DNA from: Mycolicibacter heraklionensis
Lineage (GTDB): Bacteria; Actinomycetota; Actinomycetes; Mycobacteriales; Mycobacteriaceae
Length of the DNA stretch: 64,000 nt
Assembly (NCBI RefSeq): GCF_001021505.1
Contig: NZ_LDPO01000021.1
Span: forward strand, 1-64,000
Direction of reading: 5' to 3'
Below, one piece after another: positions 10,926 to 19,459 of this stretch. The position numbers and the translations under genes are program-made. The notes beneath the pieces were generated by a model. It did not search any database, was not told where the DNA came from, and worked only from the letters and a program-made list of their open reading frames with translations. How positions within the stretch are numbered: position 1 is the first letter of the stretch; each line of letters starts with the position of its first letter.

Positions 10926-11878
10926 CCGCGGCGACCCAGCCGGTGTGCCCGCTCAACGGGCAGTTGCAGGGGTATCTGGACCACCTGACCATCGAGCGCG
11001 GGGTCGCCGCCAACACCTTGAGTTCCTATCGGCGCGACCTGCGCCGCTACCGCGAGCACCTGCTGGCCCGCGGGATCGAAGACCTGGCCGGCGTCGCCGA
11101 AGGCGATGTCACCGAGTTTCTGGTGACGTTGCGTCGCGGCGACCCGGACAACGGGGTGCCCGCCCTGTCCGCGGTCTCGGCGGGGCGCGCGCTGATCGCG
11201 GTGCGCGGCCTGCACCGGTTCGCCGCCGCCGAGGGACTGGTGGCGGCCGACGTGGCGCGTTCGGTCAAGCCGCCGACCCCGGGACGGCGGCTGCCCAAGA
11301 GCCTGACTATCGACGAGGTGGCGGCGCTGCTGGCCGGCGCCGGCGGTGACAGTGCCTCGGACGGGCCGTTGACGCTGCGCAACCGCGCCCTGCTGGAAAT
11401 GTTGTACTCCACCGGATCTCGTATCTCGGAGGCTGTCGGCCTGGATCTCGACGACATCGACGTCGCAGACCGATCGGTGCTGTTGCACGGCAAAGGCGGC
11501 AAGCAGCGATTGGTGCCGGTGGGCCGGCCGGCGGTGGCGGCGCTGGATGCCTACCTGGTGCGGGGCCGCCCCGATCTGGCGGGCCGGGGCCGTGGTACCG
11601 CGGCGGTGTTCCTCAACGCCCGGGGCGGGCGGCTGTCGCGCCAAAGCGCCTGGCAGGTGCTGCAGGACGCCGCCGAGCGGGCCGGGATCACCGCCAAGGT
11701 GTCACCACACACCCTGCGACACTCGTTCGCGACCCATCTGCTCGACGGCGGCGCCGACGTGCGGGTGGTGCAAGAGCTGCTCGGCCACGCCTCGGTGACC
11801 ACCACCCAGATCTACACGTTGGTCACCGTCAACGCCCTGCGCGAGGTGTGGGCCGGCGCCCACCCCCGCGCCCGCTAG
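10922..11878 (+). CDS. xerD: Tyrosine recombinase XerD
   Basis: Site-specific recombinase that resolves chromosome dimers at dif together with XerC and FtsK. The 318-residue protein has an N-terminal SAM-like core-binding domain (about 10-105) and a catalytic domain with the first Arg in STGSRISEA (R167), HTLRHSF for the His-x-x-Arg pair, and the nucleophile Tyr in TTTQIYTLV. The start ATG 10922 overlaps the NUDIX stop. It is a core gene in its conserved location (Rv1701), not part of a mobile element. Confidence 0.95.
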   Translation: MTAATQPVCPLNGQLQGYLDHLTIERGVAANTLSSYRRDLRRYREHLLARGIEDLAGVAEGDVTEFLVTLRRGDPDNGVPALSAVSAGRALIAVRGLHRFAAAEGLVAADVARSVKPPTPGRRLPKSLTIDEVAALLAGAGGDSASDGPLTLRNRALLEMLYSTGSRISEAVGLDLDDIDVADRSVLLHGKGGKQRLVPVGRPAVAALDAYLVRGRPDLAGRGRGTAAVFLNARGGRLSRQSAWQVLQDAAERAGITAKVSPHTLRHSFATHLLDGGADVRVVQELLGHASVTTTQIYTLVTVNALREVWAGAHPRAR

Positions 11879-11912
11879 TTCTTTTGGCTTCTTTTGGCGC
11901 GAGAGTTTCCTG

Positions 11913-11976
11913 GCGCGAGAGTGCGGGTCTGTACGCCGACACGCCGCAAAAACTGTCAGTCTGCGCACGCTCGCGC
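11913..11976. repeat. Imperfect inverted repeat between convergent genes
   Basis: Two 13-nt arms (GCGCGAGAGTGCG at 11913 and CGCACGCTCGCGC at 11964) match at 12 of 13 positions around a 38-nt centre that contains GTCTGTACGCCGACACGCC. A partial extra copy of the left arm (GCGCGAGAGT) lies at 11898. It sits between the ends of the convergent xerD and O-methyltransferase genes, so it may stop transcription on both strands. It also resembles a dispersed mycobacterial intergenic repeat I recall, but I cannot count copies here. Confidence 0.6.
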
Positions 11977-11982
11977 AGGGAA

Positions 11983-12738
11983 CTAACCGCCCAGATAGGT
12001 CGACTCCAGCACCAGGTCGTGGAGCAGGCTCTGATATTCCACGTGGGTGCGGTGTTCGCTGGTGTCCCAGAGCACGCCCTGCTGAGCCCGCATGTACTCG
12101 CGGTAACGCGGCGCCCCCGGCACCTTGACGTTGTCGGCCACCACGACCGCCCCCGGATGCAGCCACCCCCGGTCCAGGATCGCCTGCAAGTCGGGTAGGT
12201 AGGCGGTCTTGTCGTGGTCGATGAACAAGAAGTCCAGCCCACCGGCGGCAAAACCGTGCTTAGCGGTCAACGTGTCCAGCGTGCGCCCGCCGTCACCGAT
12301 GGTTCCCACCACACAGGTCACCCGGTCGGCCACCCCGGCGTGCGCCCAGATCCGCCGGGCGTTGGCGGCGTTGGCCTCGGCCAGCTCGATCGAGTAGATC
12401 CGCGCCGCCGGTGCGGCGCGGGCAATCCGCAGCGCGCTGTAACCGCAGTAGGTGCCCAGCTCCAGCGCCAACGCCGGATTGACCCGCTGCACCGCGGCGT
12501 CCAACAGCAGGCCCTTCTCGTCGCCGATATTGATCAGCAAAGACTTCTCGTAGGCGAACTCATCGATGCGGGCGAGCACGTCGTCGATATCGCCGACGCG
12601 GGCGTTGGCCAGCACGAAGTCGACCGCTGCGGCCTCGCGGCCGTCGCCGATCTGCCCTGTTGTGACGACGTTGCGCCCACCGGTTGCCATCCGCAGGAAC
12701 GACCACCGCAGGAAGGGGAAACGTCGTTTGAGGCTCAT
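11983..12738 (-). CDS. SAM-dependent O-methyltransferase (class I, Rv1703c-like)
   Basis: Predicted cytoplasmic O-methyltransferase of the caffeoyl-CoA/catechol family, transferring a methyl group from SAM to a hydroxyl of an unknown small acceptor. The 251-residue protein has the SAM-binding motif LELGTYCGYSALR, an acidic residue for the ribose (SIELAEAN), and the metal-binding region DFLFIDHDK and VVVADNVKVPGAP. ATG 12738 is chosen; upstream in-frame codons run into the divergent promoter region. It is transcribed away from parA, and the same order is found for Rv1703c in M. tuberculosis. Confidence 0.88.
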   Translation of the reverse strand: MSLKRRFPFLRWSFLRMATGGRNVVTTGQIGDGREAAAVDFVLANARVGDIDDVLARIDEFAYEKSLLINIGDEKGLLLDAAVQRVNPALALELGTYCGYSALRIARAAPAARIYSIELAEANAANARRIWAHAGVADRVTCVVGTIGDGGRTLDTLTAKHGFAAGGLDFLFIDHDKTAYLPDLQAILDRGWLHPGAVVVADNVKVPGAPRYREYMRAQQGVLWDTSEHRTHVEYQSLLHDLVLESTYLGG

Positions 12739-12850
12739 GGATGCGATCCTATGGCCGCCGGCGCCGCAATCACTGGTCATGTGGCTAATGCAGACGGCCG
12801 TCACCTATTAGACTTCTGCGGATGTCCGCCACCACAGCGCCGGTCCGGCC

Positions 12851-13708
12851 ATGAGCGACGACGACACCTCGGGCGTCGGTTTGACCGGGCGTCCGCCGCG
12901 GAATATCCCCGAGCCGCAGCCCCGTTCGACACATGGGCCGGCCAAGGTCATTGCGATGTGCAATCAGAAGGGCGGCGTCGGCAAGACGACCTCCACCATC
13001 AACCTCGGTGCCGCGCTGGCCGAGTACGGCCGCCGGGTGCTGCTGGTGGACCTGGACCCGCAGGGTGCGCTGTCGGCGGGGCTCGGCGTGCCGCACTACG
13101 ACCTGGCGCACACCGTGCACAACCTGCTGGTCGAACCTCGGGTCGGCATCGACGACGTGGTCGTGCACACCGGGGTGGAGAACCTGGACCTGGTGCCCTC
13201 CAACATCGACCTGTCCGCAGCCGAGATTCAGCTGGTCAACGAGGTGGGTCGGGAGCATTCCCTGGCGCGGGCGCTGACCCCGGTGCTGGACCGCTACGAC
13301 TACCTGCTGATCGACTGCCAGCCGTCGCTGGGGTTGCTCACCGTCAACGGTCTGGCCTGCGCCGACGGCGTGGTGATCCCGACTGAGTGCGAGTACTTCT
13401 CGCTGCGCGGGCTGGCATTGTTGACCGACACCGTCGACAAGGTCCGCGACCGGCTCAACCCGAAGCTGGAGATCAGCGGCATCCTGCTGACTCGCTACGA
13501 CCCGCGCACCGTCAACTCCCGCGAGGTCATGGCGCGGGTGGTGGAGCGCTTCGGCGACCTGGTGTTCGACACGGTCATCACCCGTACCGTCCGCTTCCCC
13601 GAGACCACCGTGGCCGGCGAGCCCATCACCACCTGGGCTCCGAAATCCGGGGGTGCACAGGCCTACCGTGCGCTGGCCCGCGAAGTCATCGACCGATTCG
13701 GCGCGTGA
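12851..13708 (+). CDS. ParA-family ATPase (Rv1708-like)
   Basis: Deviant Walker ATPase of the ParA/Soj type, thought to act with ScpA/ScpB in chromosome organisation rather than as the ori-proximal ParA. The 285-residue protein has a 35-residue tail before the deviant Walker A KGGVGKTT, then LLVDLDPQGAL (Walker A') and LLIDCQPSLG (Walker B). It is the first gene of a six-gene run in which each stop codon overlaps the next start by 1-4 nt. Promoter elements should lie in the 112-nt gap to the divergent methyltransferase, but I see no clear boxes. Confidence 0.92.
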   Translation: MSDDDTSGVGLTGRPPRNIPEPQPRSTHGPAKVIAMCNQKGGVGKTTSTINLGAALAEYGRRVLLVDLDPQGALSAGLGVPHYDLAHTVHNLLVEPRVGIDDVVVHTGVENLDLVPSNIDLSAAEIQLVNEVGREHSLARALTPVLDRYDYLLIDCQPSLGLLTVNGLACADGVVIPTECEYFSLRGLALLTDTVDKVRDRLNPKLEISGILLTRYDPRTVNSREVMARVVERFGDLVFDTVITRTVRFPETTVAGEPITTWAPKSGGAQAYRALAREVIDRFGA

Positions 13709-14529
13709 ACTCCGACACTGAGACGGCCGACGCCCCACATGACGCGCAGGGCTTCCAGGTCCGGCTGACCAACTTCGAGGGTCCGTTCGACCTGCTGCTG
13801 CAGCTGATCTTCGCGCATCGCCTCGACGTCACCGAGGTGGCTCTGCACCAGGTCACCGACGACTTCATCGCCTACACCCGCGACGTCGGCGCGCAGCTGG
13901 AGCTCGAGGAGACCACGGCCTTTCTGGTGATCGCCGCGACGCTGCTCGACCTCAAGGCGGCCCGGCTGCTGCCGGCCGGCCAGGTCGACGACGAAGAAGA
14001 CCTGGCGTTGCTCGAGGTCCGCGACCTGCTGTTCGCGCGGCTGCTCCAATATCGGGCGTTCAAACACGTCGCGCAGATGTTCGCCGAGCTCGAAGCCGCC
14101 GCGTTGCGCAGCTATCCGCGCGCGGTGTCGCTGGAAGACGGGTATGCCAACCTGCTCCCCGAAGTGATGCTGGGCGTCGACGTCGAGTCCTTCGCCCAGA
14201 TCGCGGCGGCCGCGTTCACCCCGCGTCCGGCGCCGGTGGTGGGCCTCGGGCACCTGCATCAGGTGATGGTGTCGGTTCCCGAGCAAGCCGGTGTGGTGTT
14301 GCGGCTCTTGGAGGCTCGCGGCACGGGGCAGTGGGCGTCGTTCTCCGAACTGGTCGCCGACTGTAAGGCGCCGATCGAGATCGTCGGCCGCTTCCTAGCG
14401 CTGCTCGAACTGTATCGGGCCCGGGCGGTAGCATTTGAGCAGTCAGAACCACTTGGTGTGCTCCAGGTGTCGTGGACGGGGGAACGTCCCACCAATGAAG
14501 ACCTGGTGAAAGCAGAATCGGCCGAGTAG
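13705..14529 (+). CDS. scpA: Segregation and condensation protein A
   Basis: Kleisin subunit that bridges the SMC dimer and binds ScpB in the bacterial condensin. The 274-residue protein begins with a short acidic tail, then the conserved FQVRLTNFEGPFDLLLQLI segment, a helical SMC-neck-binding region and a C-terminal winged-helix region. The GTG start at 13705 overlaps the parA stop (GTGA). The length is typical. Confidence 0.95.
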   Translation: MNSDTETADAPHDAQGFQVRLTNFEGPFDLLLQLIFAHRLDVTEVALHQVTDDFIAYTRDVGAQLELEETTAFLVIAATLLDLKAARLLPAGQVDDEEDLALLEVRDLLFARLLQYRAFKHVAQMFAELEAAALRSYPRAVSLEDGYANLLPEVMLGVDVESFAQIAAAAFTPRPAPVVGLGHLHQVMVSVPEQAGVVLRLLEARGTGQWASFSELVADCKAPIEIVGRFLALLELYRARAVAFEQSEPLGVLQVSWTGERPTNEDLVKAESAE

Positions 14530-15320
14530 TGCGAGACGAATTGATGACTGACCACGTGCCCGACTCCGAAGTGCCGGAGGACTTCGAGGCTCCCGAGGCC
14601 GCCGACGCTGTGGAAGACCACGAGGCCGCCGAGGAAACGGCCGGGACGTCGGGCTCCAATCTGGGGATCGACGTCGCCCTGGCACCCGAGCTCGAGGACT
14701 CCGAGCTGGGATCGGTGCTCGAGGCCCTGCTGCTGGTGGTGGACACCCCGGTGACCGTGGAGGCCCTGGCGGCCGCCACCGACCAGCCGGTCTACCGGAT
14801 CACGGCCAAACTGCGGACGATGGCCGAAGAGTTCACCGAACGCGACAGCGGCATCGACCTGCGTGAGGCCGGCGGCGGCTGGCGCCTGTACAGCCGCGCC
14901 CGGTTCGCGCCGTACGTGGAGCGGTTACTGCTCGACGGCGCCCGGTCCAAGCTGACCCGCGCCGCGCTGGAGACCCTTGCCGTAGTCGCCTACCGCCAGC
15001 CCGTGACGCGGGCCCGCGTCAGCGCGGTGCGCGGCGTCAACGTCGACGCGGTGATCCGAACCTTGGTGGCGCGCGGCTTGATCACCGAGGCGGGCACGGA
15101 CCCCGACACCGGGGCCGTGACGTTCGCCACCACCGAGCTGTTCCTGGAACGGCTGGGCCTGTCGTCACTGACCGACCTGCCCGACATCGCGCCGCTGCTG
15201 CCTGATGTCGACGTGATCGATGAAATGAGCGAAACCCTGGACAGCGAACCGCGTTTCATGAAACTCGGCGGTGCGCCGGCGGCCGATCAGCCGCTGACCT
15301 TCGATGTGGACCACCTCTGA
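14529..15320 (+). CDS. scpB: Segregation and condensation protein B
   Basis: Partner of ScpA in the SMC-ScpAB condensin. The 263-residue form has an acidic N-terminal tail of about 55 residues followed by two winged-helix domains (LGSVLEALLLVVDTPVTVEA, and then LETLAVVAYRQPVTRA, the hallmark ScpB motif). The start may be GTG 14529, which overlaps the scpA stop by one base, or ATG 14544; neither has a strong ribosome binding site. The stop overlaps the next ATG by one base. Confidence 0.94.
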   Translation: MRDELMTDHVPDSEVPEDFEAPEAADAVEDHEAAEETAGTSGSNLGIDVALAPELEDSELGSVLEALLLVVDTPVTVEALAAATDQPVYRITAKLRTMAEEFTERDSGIDLREAGGGWRLYSRARFAPYVERLLLDGARSKLTRAALETLAVVAYRQPVTRARVSAVRGVNVDAVIRTLVARGLITEAGTDPDTGAVTFATTELFLERLGLSSLTDLPDIAPLLPDVDVIDEMSETLDSEPRFMKLGGAPAADQPLTFDVDHL

Positions 15321-16075
15321 TGGCGTGGCCGGACGAAGAACAAGACGGAGTGCGCCTGCAGAAGGTGCTGTCGCAGGCCGGGGTCGCCTCGCGCCGGGTG
15401 GCCGAGCGGATGATTCGCGACGGCCGGGTCGAAGTGGACGGTCAGGTGGTGACCGAACTGGGCACCCGAGTGGACCCTGCCGCATCGGTCATCCGGGTCG
15501 ACGGGGCGCGGGTGACCGTCGATGACACCCGGGTCTACCTGGCGCTGAACAAGCCGCGCGGGGTGCATTCGACGATGTCGGACGACCGCGGGCGGCCGTG
15601 CATCGGCGACTATGTCGAACATCGAGTTCGCGGTGACGCCAAGCTGTTTCACGTTGGGCGCCTCGACGCCGACACCGAGGGCCTGATGCTGTTGACCAAC
15701 GACGGCGAACTCGCGCACCGGCTGATGCACCCGTCGTATCAGGTGCCCAAGACCTACGTGGCCACCGTGCTGGGCACCGTCCCGCGCGGGCTGGGCAAAA
15801 AGCTGCGCGAGGGCGTCGAACTCGACGACGGGCCGGCGAACGTCGACGATTTCGCGGTGGTGGACGCCGTGCCCGGCAAGTCCCTGGTGCGGGTGACGCT
15901 GCACGAAGGCCGCAAGCGGATCGTGCGGCGGATGCTGGCGGCGGTCGGATTTCCGGTCCAGGAGTTGGTGCGCACCGACATCGGCACGGTTGCGCTGGGG
16001 GAGCAGCGTCCCGGCAGCATCAGGGCGTTGACCCGCAAGGAAATCGGGGAACTGTATAAGGCAGTCGGTCTGTGA
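15320..16075 (+). CDS. rluB: 23S rRNA pseudouridine synthase, RluB/RsuA family
   Basis: Converts a uridine of 23S rRNA to pseudouridine. The 251-residue protein has an N-terminal S4 domain (RLQKVLSQAGVASRRVAERM) and the catalytic domain with the Asp motif GRLDADTEGLML, and ends with the family motif EGRKRIVRRMLAAVG. It corresponds to Rv1711. RluB is the most likely specificity by gene order and S4 domain; RsuA/RluE/RluF specificity cannot be told from the sequence alone. Confidence 0.92.
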   Translation: MAWPDEEQDGVRLQKVLSQAGVASRRVAERMIRDGRVEVDGQVVTELGTRVDPAASVIRVDGARVTVDDTRVYLALNKPRGVHSTMSDDRGRPCIGDYVEHRVRGDAKLFHVGRLDADTEGLMLLTNDGELAHRLMHPSYQVPKTYVATVLGTVPRGLGKKLREGVELDDGPANVDDFAVVDAVPGKSLVRVTLHEGRKRIVRRMLAAVGFPVQELVRTDIGTVALGEQRPGSIRALTRKEIGELYKAVGL

Positions 16076-16764
16076 GCCCGGTCAGTGCGGCCGTCGTCGC
16101 CATCGACGGGCCGGCCGGTACCGGAAAGTCCACGGTCGCGCGGGGATTGGCAAAGGCGCTGGGGTCACGCTATTTGGACACCGGTGCGATGTACCGCGTC
16201 GTCACGCTGGCGGTGCTGCGGTCCGGTGTCGCCCTCGATGACCTCGACGGCATCGCCGCGGTCGCGCAGGGTGTCGAGGTCTCGGTGGACTCCCAACCCG
16301 ACGGCGATCGCGCTTTTCTTGGCGCCGAAGACGTTTCGCGAGAGATCCGCGGCGACGAGGTGACCCGCGCGGTGTCGGCCGTGGCGGCGGTTCCCGCCGT
16401 GCGCAGCCGGCTGGTCGCCGTGCAGCAGCAGTTGGCCGCGCAAGGCGGCGGCGTGGTGGTGGAAGGCCGTGACGTGGGCACCGTGGTGCTGCCCGACGCC
16501 GACGTGAAGATCTTCCTGACCGCCTCGGCCGAGACCCGCGCCCGGCGGCGCAATGACCAGAACATCGCGGCCGGACTGCGCGACGACTACGCCGGCGTGC
16601 TGGCTGACGTGCTTCGCCGCGACGAGATGGATTCCACGAGGGCGGTGTCGCCGCTGCGGCCCGCCGACGACGCGGTGATCGTGGACACCGGAGACATGAC
16701 CCAGGACCAGGTGGTCGACCACCTGCGGGACCTGGTTGAGCAGCATTGCGGGGCGATCCGATGA
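16072..16764 (+). CDS. cmk: Cytidylate kinase
   Basis: Phosphorylates CMP and dCMP using ATP. The 230-residue protein has the P-loop DGPAGTGKST (residues about 11-20), the following motif YLDTGAMYR that binds the nucleotide, VVEGRDVGTVVLPDA and the lid region ASAETRARRR. The GTG start overlaps the rluB stop and the stop overlaps the der ATG. Confidence 0.96.
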   Translation: MSPVSAAVVAIDGPAGTGKSTVARGLAKALGSRYLDTGAMYRVVTLAVLRSGVALDDLDGIAAVAQGVEVSVDSQPDGDRAFLGAEDVSREIRGDEVTRAVSAVAAVPAVRSRLVAVQQQLAAQGGGVVVEGRDVGTVVLPDADVKIFLTASAETRARRRNDQNIAAGLRDDYAGVLADVLRRDEMDSTRAVSPLRPADDAVIVDTGDMTQDQVVDHLRDLVEQHCGAIR

Positions 16765-18167
16765 GTGACGGAACCTGGGTCGACGAAAGCGACTGGCAGA
16801 TCGGCGAAGACGGCGGCTTCGACGATCTTGTCGAAGACTCCGGCCCGCCGCCGGTGGTGGCTGTGGTGGGCCGGCCCAACGTCGGCAAGTCGACGCTGGT
16901 CAACCGGATCCTGGGCCGGCGCGAAGCCGTGGTGCAGGACCTGCCCGGGGTGACCCGAGACCGGGTGTCCTACGACGCGCTGTGGACCGGCCGCCGATTC
17001 GTCGTGCAGGACACCGGCGGTTGGGAACCCGACGCCAAGGGTCTGCAGCAGCTGGTGGCCGAGCAGGCCGCGGTGGCCATGCGTACCGCCGATGCGGTGA
17101 TTCTGGTGGTGGACGCGGTGGTGGGCGCGACCGCGGGCGACGAGGCCGCCGCGCGGATTCTGCGCCGGTCCGGCAAGCCGGTGTTCTTGGCCGCCAACAA
17201 GGTTGACAGTGAGCGAGCCGAATCCGACGCGGCGGCACTGTGGTCGCTGGGACTGGGCGAGCCGTTCACGATCAGTGCACTGCATGGACGCGGAGTGGCC
17301 GACCTGCTGGACGAGGTGATCGCCAAGCTGCCCGAGGTGGCCGAAACCGCCGGCGGGGGAGGCGGCCCGCGCCGGGTGGCTTTGGTCGGCAAACCCAACG
17401 TGGGCAAGAGCTCGCTGCTGAACCGGTTGGCCGGCGACGAGCGTTCGGTGGTGCACGATGTGGCCGGCACCACCGTCGACCCGGTCGACTCGCTGATCGA
17501 GATGGACGGCAAGATCTGGCGTTTCGTCGACACCGCCGGGCTGCGCCGTAAGGTCGGGCAGGCCAGCGGACACGAGTTCTACGCCTCGGTGCGCACCCAC
17601 GGCGCTATCGACGCCGCCGAAGTGGTGATCGTGCTGGTCGATTCGTCGCAGCCGCTGACCGAGCAGGATCAGCGGGTGATCTCGATGGTGGTCGAGGCGG
17701 GCCGGGCGGTGGTGCTGGCCTACAACAAGTGGGACCTGGTCGACGAAGACCGGCGTTACCTGCTGGACAAAGAGATCGACCGGGACATGGCCCGGCTGGC
17801 GTGGGCGCCGCGGGTGAACATCTCCGCGAAAACCGGTCGCGCGGTACAGAAGTTGGTGCCTGCGCTGGAGACCTCGCTGGCTTCCTGGGACACCAGGATC
17901 TCCACGGGGCAGCTCAACACCTGGCTCAAAGAGGTGGTCGCCGCGACCCCGCCGCCGGCACGCGGCGGCCGCGCGCCGCGCATCCTGTTCGCCACCCAGG
18001 CGACGTCGCGTCCGCCGACGTTCGTGTTGTTCACATCGGGATTCCTCGAGGCCGGCTACCGCCGGTTCCTGGAGCGGCGACTGCGCGAGACGTTCGGATT
18101 CGAGGGCAGCCCGATCCGGATCAATGTGCGAGTGCGAGAGAAGCGCGGCCCCAAGCGTTCTCGCTGA
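16761..18167 (+). CDS. der: Ribosome assembly GTPase Der (EngA)
   Basis: Essential GTPase for 50S subunit maturation. The 468-residue protein has the diagnostic two GTPase domains: GRPNVGKST with DTGG and NKVD, and GKPNVGKSS with DTAGL and NKWD, then a KH-like C-terminal domain ending in a basic tail (REKRGPKRSR). The start is ATG 16761 (MSDGTWVDE), overlapping cmk by 4 nt; an upstream in-frame codon at 16746 is unnecessary. It is the last gene of the parA-scpA-scpB-rluB-cmk-der run. Confidence 0.96.
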   Translation: MSDGTWVDESDWQIGEDGGFDDLVEDSGPPPVVAVVGRPNVGKSTLVNRILGRREAVVQDLPGVTRDRVSYDALWTGRRFVVQDTGGWEPDAKGLQQLVAEQAAVAMRTADAVILVVDAVVGATAGDEAAARILRRSGKPVFLAANKVDSERAESDAAALWSLGLGEPFTISALHGRGVADLLDEVIAKLPEVAETAGGGGGPRRVALVGKPNVGKSSLLNRLAGDERSVVHDVAGTTVDPVDSLIEMDGKIWRFVDTAGLRRKVGQASGHEFYASVRTHGAIDAAEVVIVLVDSSQPLTEQDQRVISMVVEAGRAVVLAYNKWDLVDEDRRYLLDKEIDRDMARLAWAPRVNISAKTGRAVQKLVPALETSLASWDTRISTGQLNTWLKEVVAATPPPARGGRAPRILFATQATSRPPTFVLFTSGFLEAGYRRFLERRLRETFGFEGSPIRINVRVREKRGPKRSR

Positions 18168-18176
18168 CCCCTCCAG

Positions 18177-18611
18177 TTAGCCGGCCTTGGTCAGCTGGAA
18201 GTCCCATTGCCCCACCACCCCGCCGGCCGGCCCGCGGCCGCACGGCTCCAGGGTTGCGGTGGTCCATTGCCCGGCCAGCGTCACCGCGTCGAAGCTGACC
18301 GTCTTCGACACCGGCAGCGGGGTGTGATCCACCGGGCAGTCCATGCTGCCCCGCCCGCTGTACTCCCAGCGGCCACCGTTGAGATGAAATTCGGCGTTCT
18401 GCAGCCAGCGTTCGGCGTCGACGGTGGTGCACGTCGCGCCGCACGGGGTGAACGTCCACGTCGCGGCCCGCTGCGACGGCCCGTGCTGGGCGGTGAAGGC
18501 GTACGGGCCTGACGGCACCTCCGGGGCGGCCTGGGCCGCCGGCGGCGCTCCGAGGAGGAACAGCAGCCCGCAGGCAGCACCGACCGCCCGCTTTCCCGTA
18601 ATGCCGATCAT
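18177..18611 (-). CDS. Small secreted protein of unknown function
   Basis: The 144-residue product starts with a clear Sec signal peptide (basic MIGITGKR, hydrophobic stretch to about residue 20, cleavage near AQA-AP). The mature part is about 120 residues with four cysteines (including CGATC) that probably form disulfides. I recognise it only as a type of small mycobacterial exported protein; no enzymatic motif is visible. ATG 18611 is chosen because the signal peptide starts there. It converges with der and diverges from the TauE gene by 60 nt. Confidence 0.75.
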   Translation of the reverse strand: MIGITGKRAVGAACGLLFLLGAPPAAQAAPEVPSGPYAFTAQHGPSQRAATWTFTPCGATCTTVDAERWLQNAEFHLNGGRWEYSGRGSMDCPVDHTPLPVSKTVSFDAVTLAGQWTTATLEPCGRGPAGGVVGQWDFQLTKAG

Positions 18612-18671
18612 CGCGTCACCTCTCAGCTCGGCTGCCCTAGCCCTGCGCACGATCAGCGTAGGGTGCTGCAA

Positions 18672-19454
18672 ATGCCGGTATCGCAGATGGTGTTGATCAT
18701 CCTGGCCGGGGTGGGCGCCGGGGTGATCAACTCCCTGGTCGGCTCGGGCACGTTGATCACCTTTCCGACCTTGGTGACGCTGGGTTTTGCGCCGCTGACC
18801 GCGACGATCTCCAATGCGATCGGCCTGGTGGCCGGCGGCATCTCCAGCACTTGGGCGTACCGTCGCGAACTGCGCGGCCAGTGGGATCGACTGCGATGGC
18901 AGATACCGGGATCGCTGCTGGGCGCGGTGCTCGGGGCGTACCTGCTGCTGCACCTGCCCGAGAGCGTGTTCAACCGGGTCGTCCCGGCGCTGTTGGTCGG
19001 TGCCCTGGCGCTGGTGGTGATCGGCCCGAAGATTCAGGCGTTGGCGCAGCGCCGCGCGGCGGCCGAGGGCCGCTCGACCGATCAGCTCAGCGATGGTCGG
19101 CTGGCGGCGTTAGCAATCGGCACTTTCGCTGTCGGCGTGTATGGCGGCTATTTCGCTGCGGCCCAAGGAATTCTGCTGATCGGCGTGATGGGGGTGCTGC
19201 TGCCCGAGTCGATGCAGCGGATGAACGCCGCGAAGAACCTGCTGGTGCTGATCGTCAATGTGGTCGCCGCGGCGGCCTACATCGCGACGGCTTTCGACCG
19301 GATCAGTTGGCCGGCAGCCGGATTGATCGCCGTTGGTTCGCTGATCGGGGGCTACCTGGGCGGTCACTACGGGCGCCGGTTGTCTCCGAACGCGCTGCGC
19401 GCGGTGATCCTGGTGGTCGGACTGATCGGGCTGTACCGGCTGTTGACGGTCTAG
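18672..19454 (+). CDS. TauE/SafE-family membrane permease
   Basis: Integral membrane protein of the sulfite exporter TauE/SafE family, which moves small organic or inorganic anions, often sulfur compounds. The 260-residue protein has about eight hydrophobic segments and the two family repeats (GVGAGVINSLVGSGTLITFP at the start and a second GVYGGYFAAAQGILL). Substrate cannot be assigned. ATG 18672 is used; ATG 18687 is a possible shorter start. Its end is 5 nt from the end of the convergent lipase gene. Confidence 0.88.
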   Translation: MPVSQMVLIILAGVGAGVINSLVGSGTLITFPTLVTLGFAPLTATISNAIGLVAGGISSTWAYRRELRGQWDRLRWQIPGSLLGAVLGAYLLLHLPESVFNRVVPALLVGALALVVIGPKIQALAQRRAAAEGRSTDQLSDGRLAALAIGTFAVGVYGGYFAAAQGILLIGVMGVLLPESMQRMNAAKNLLVLIVNVVAAAAYIATAFDRISWPAAGLIAVGSLIGGYLGGHYGRRLSPNALRAVILVVGLIGLYRLLTV

Positions 19455-19459
19455 CCGGC

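Noticed and set aside
10922..11878. xerD as the integrase of a mobile element
   Set aside because: It is in the conserved chromosomal operon position with no att repeats around it.
12214..13386. Plus-strand open frame across the methyltransferase and parA
   Set aside because: It covers the antisense of one gene and the wrong frame of another and has no protein-like features.
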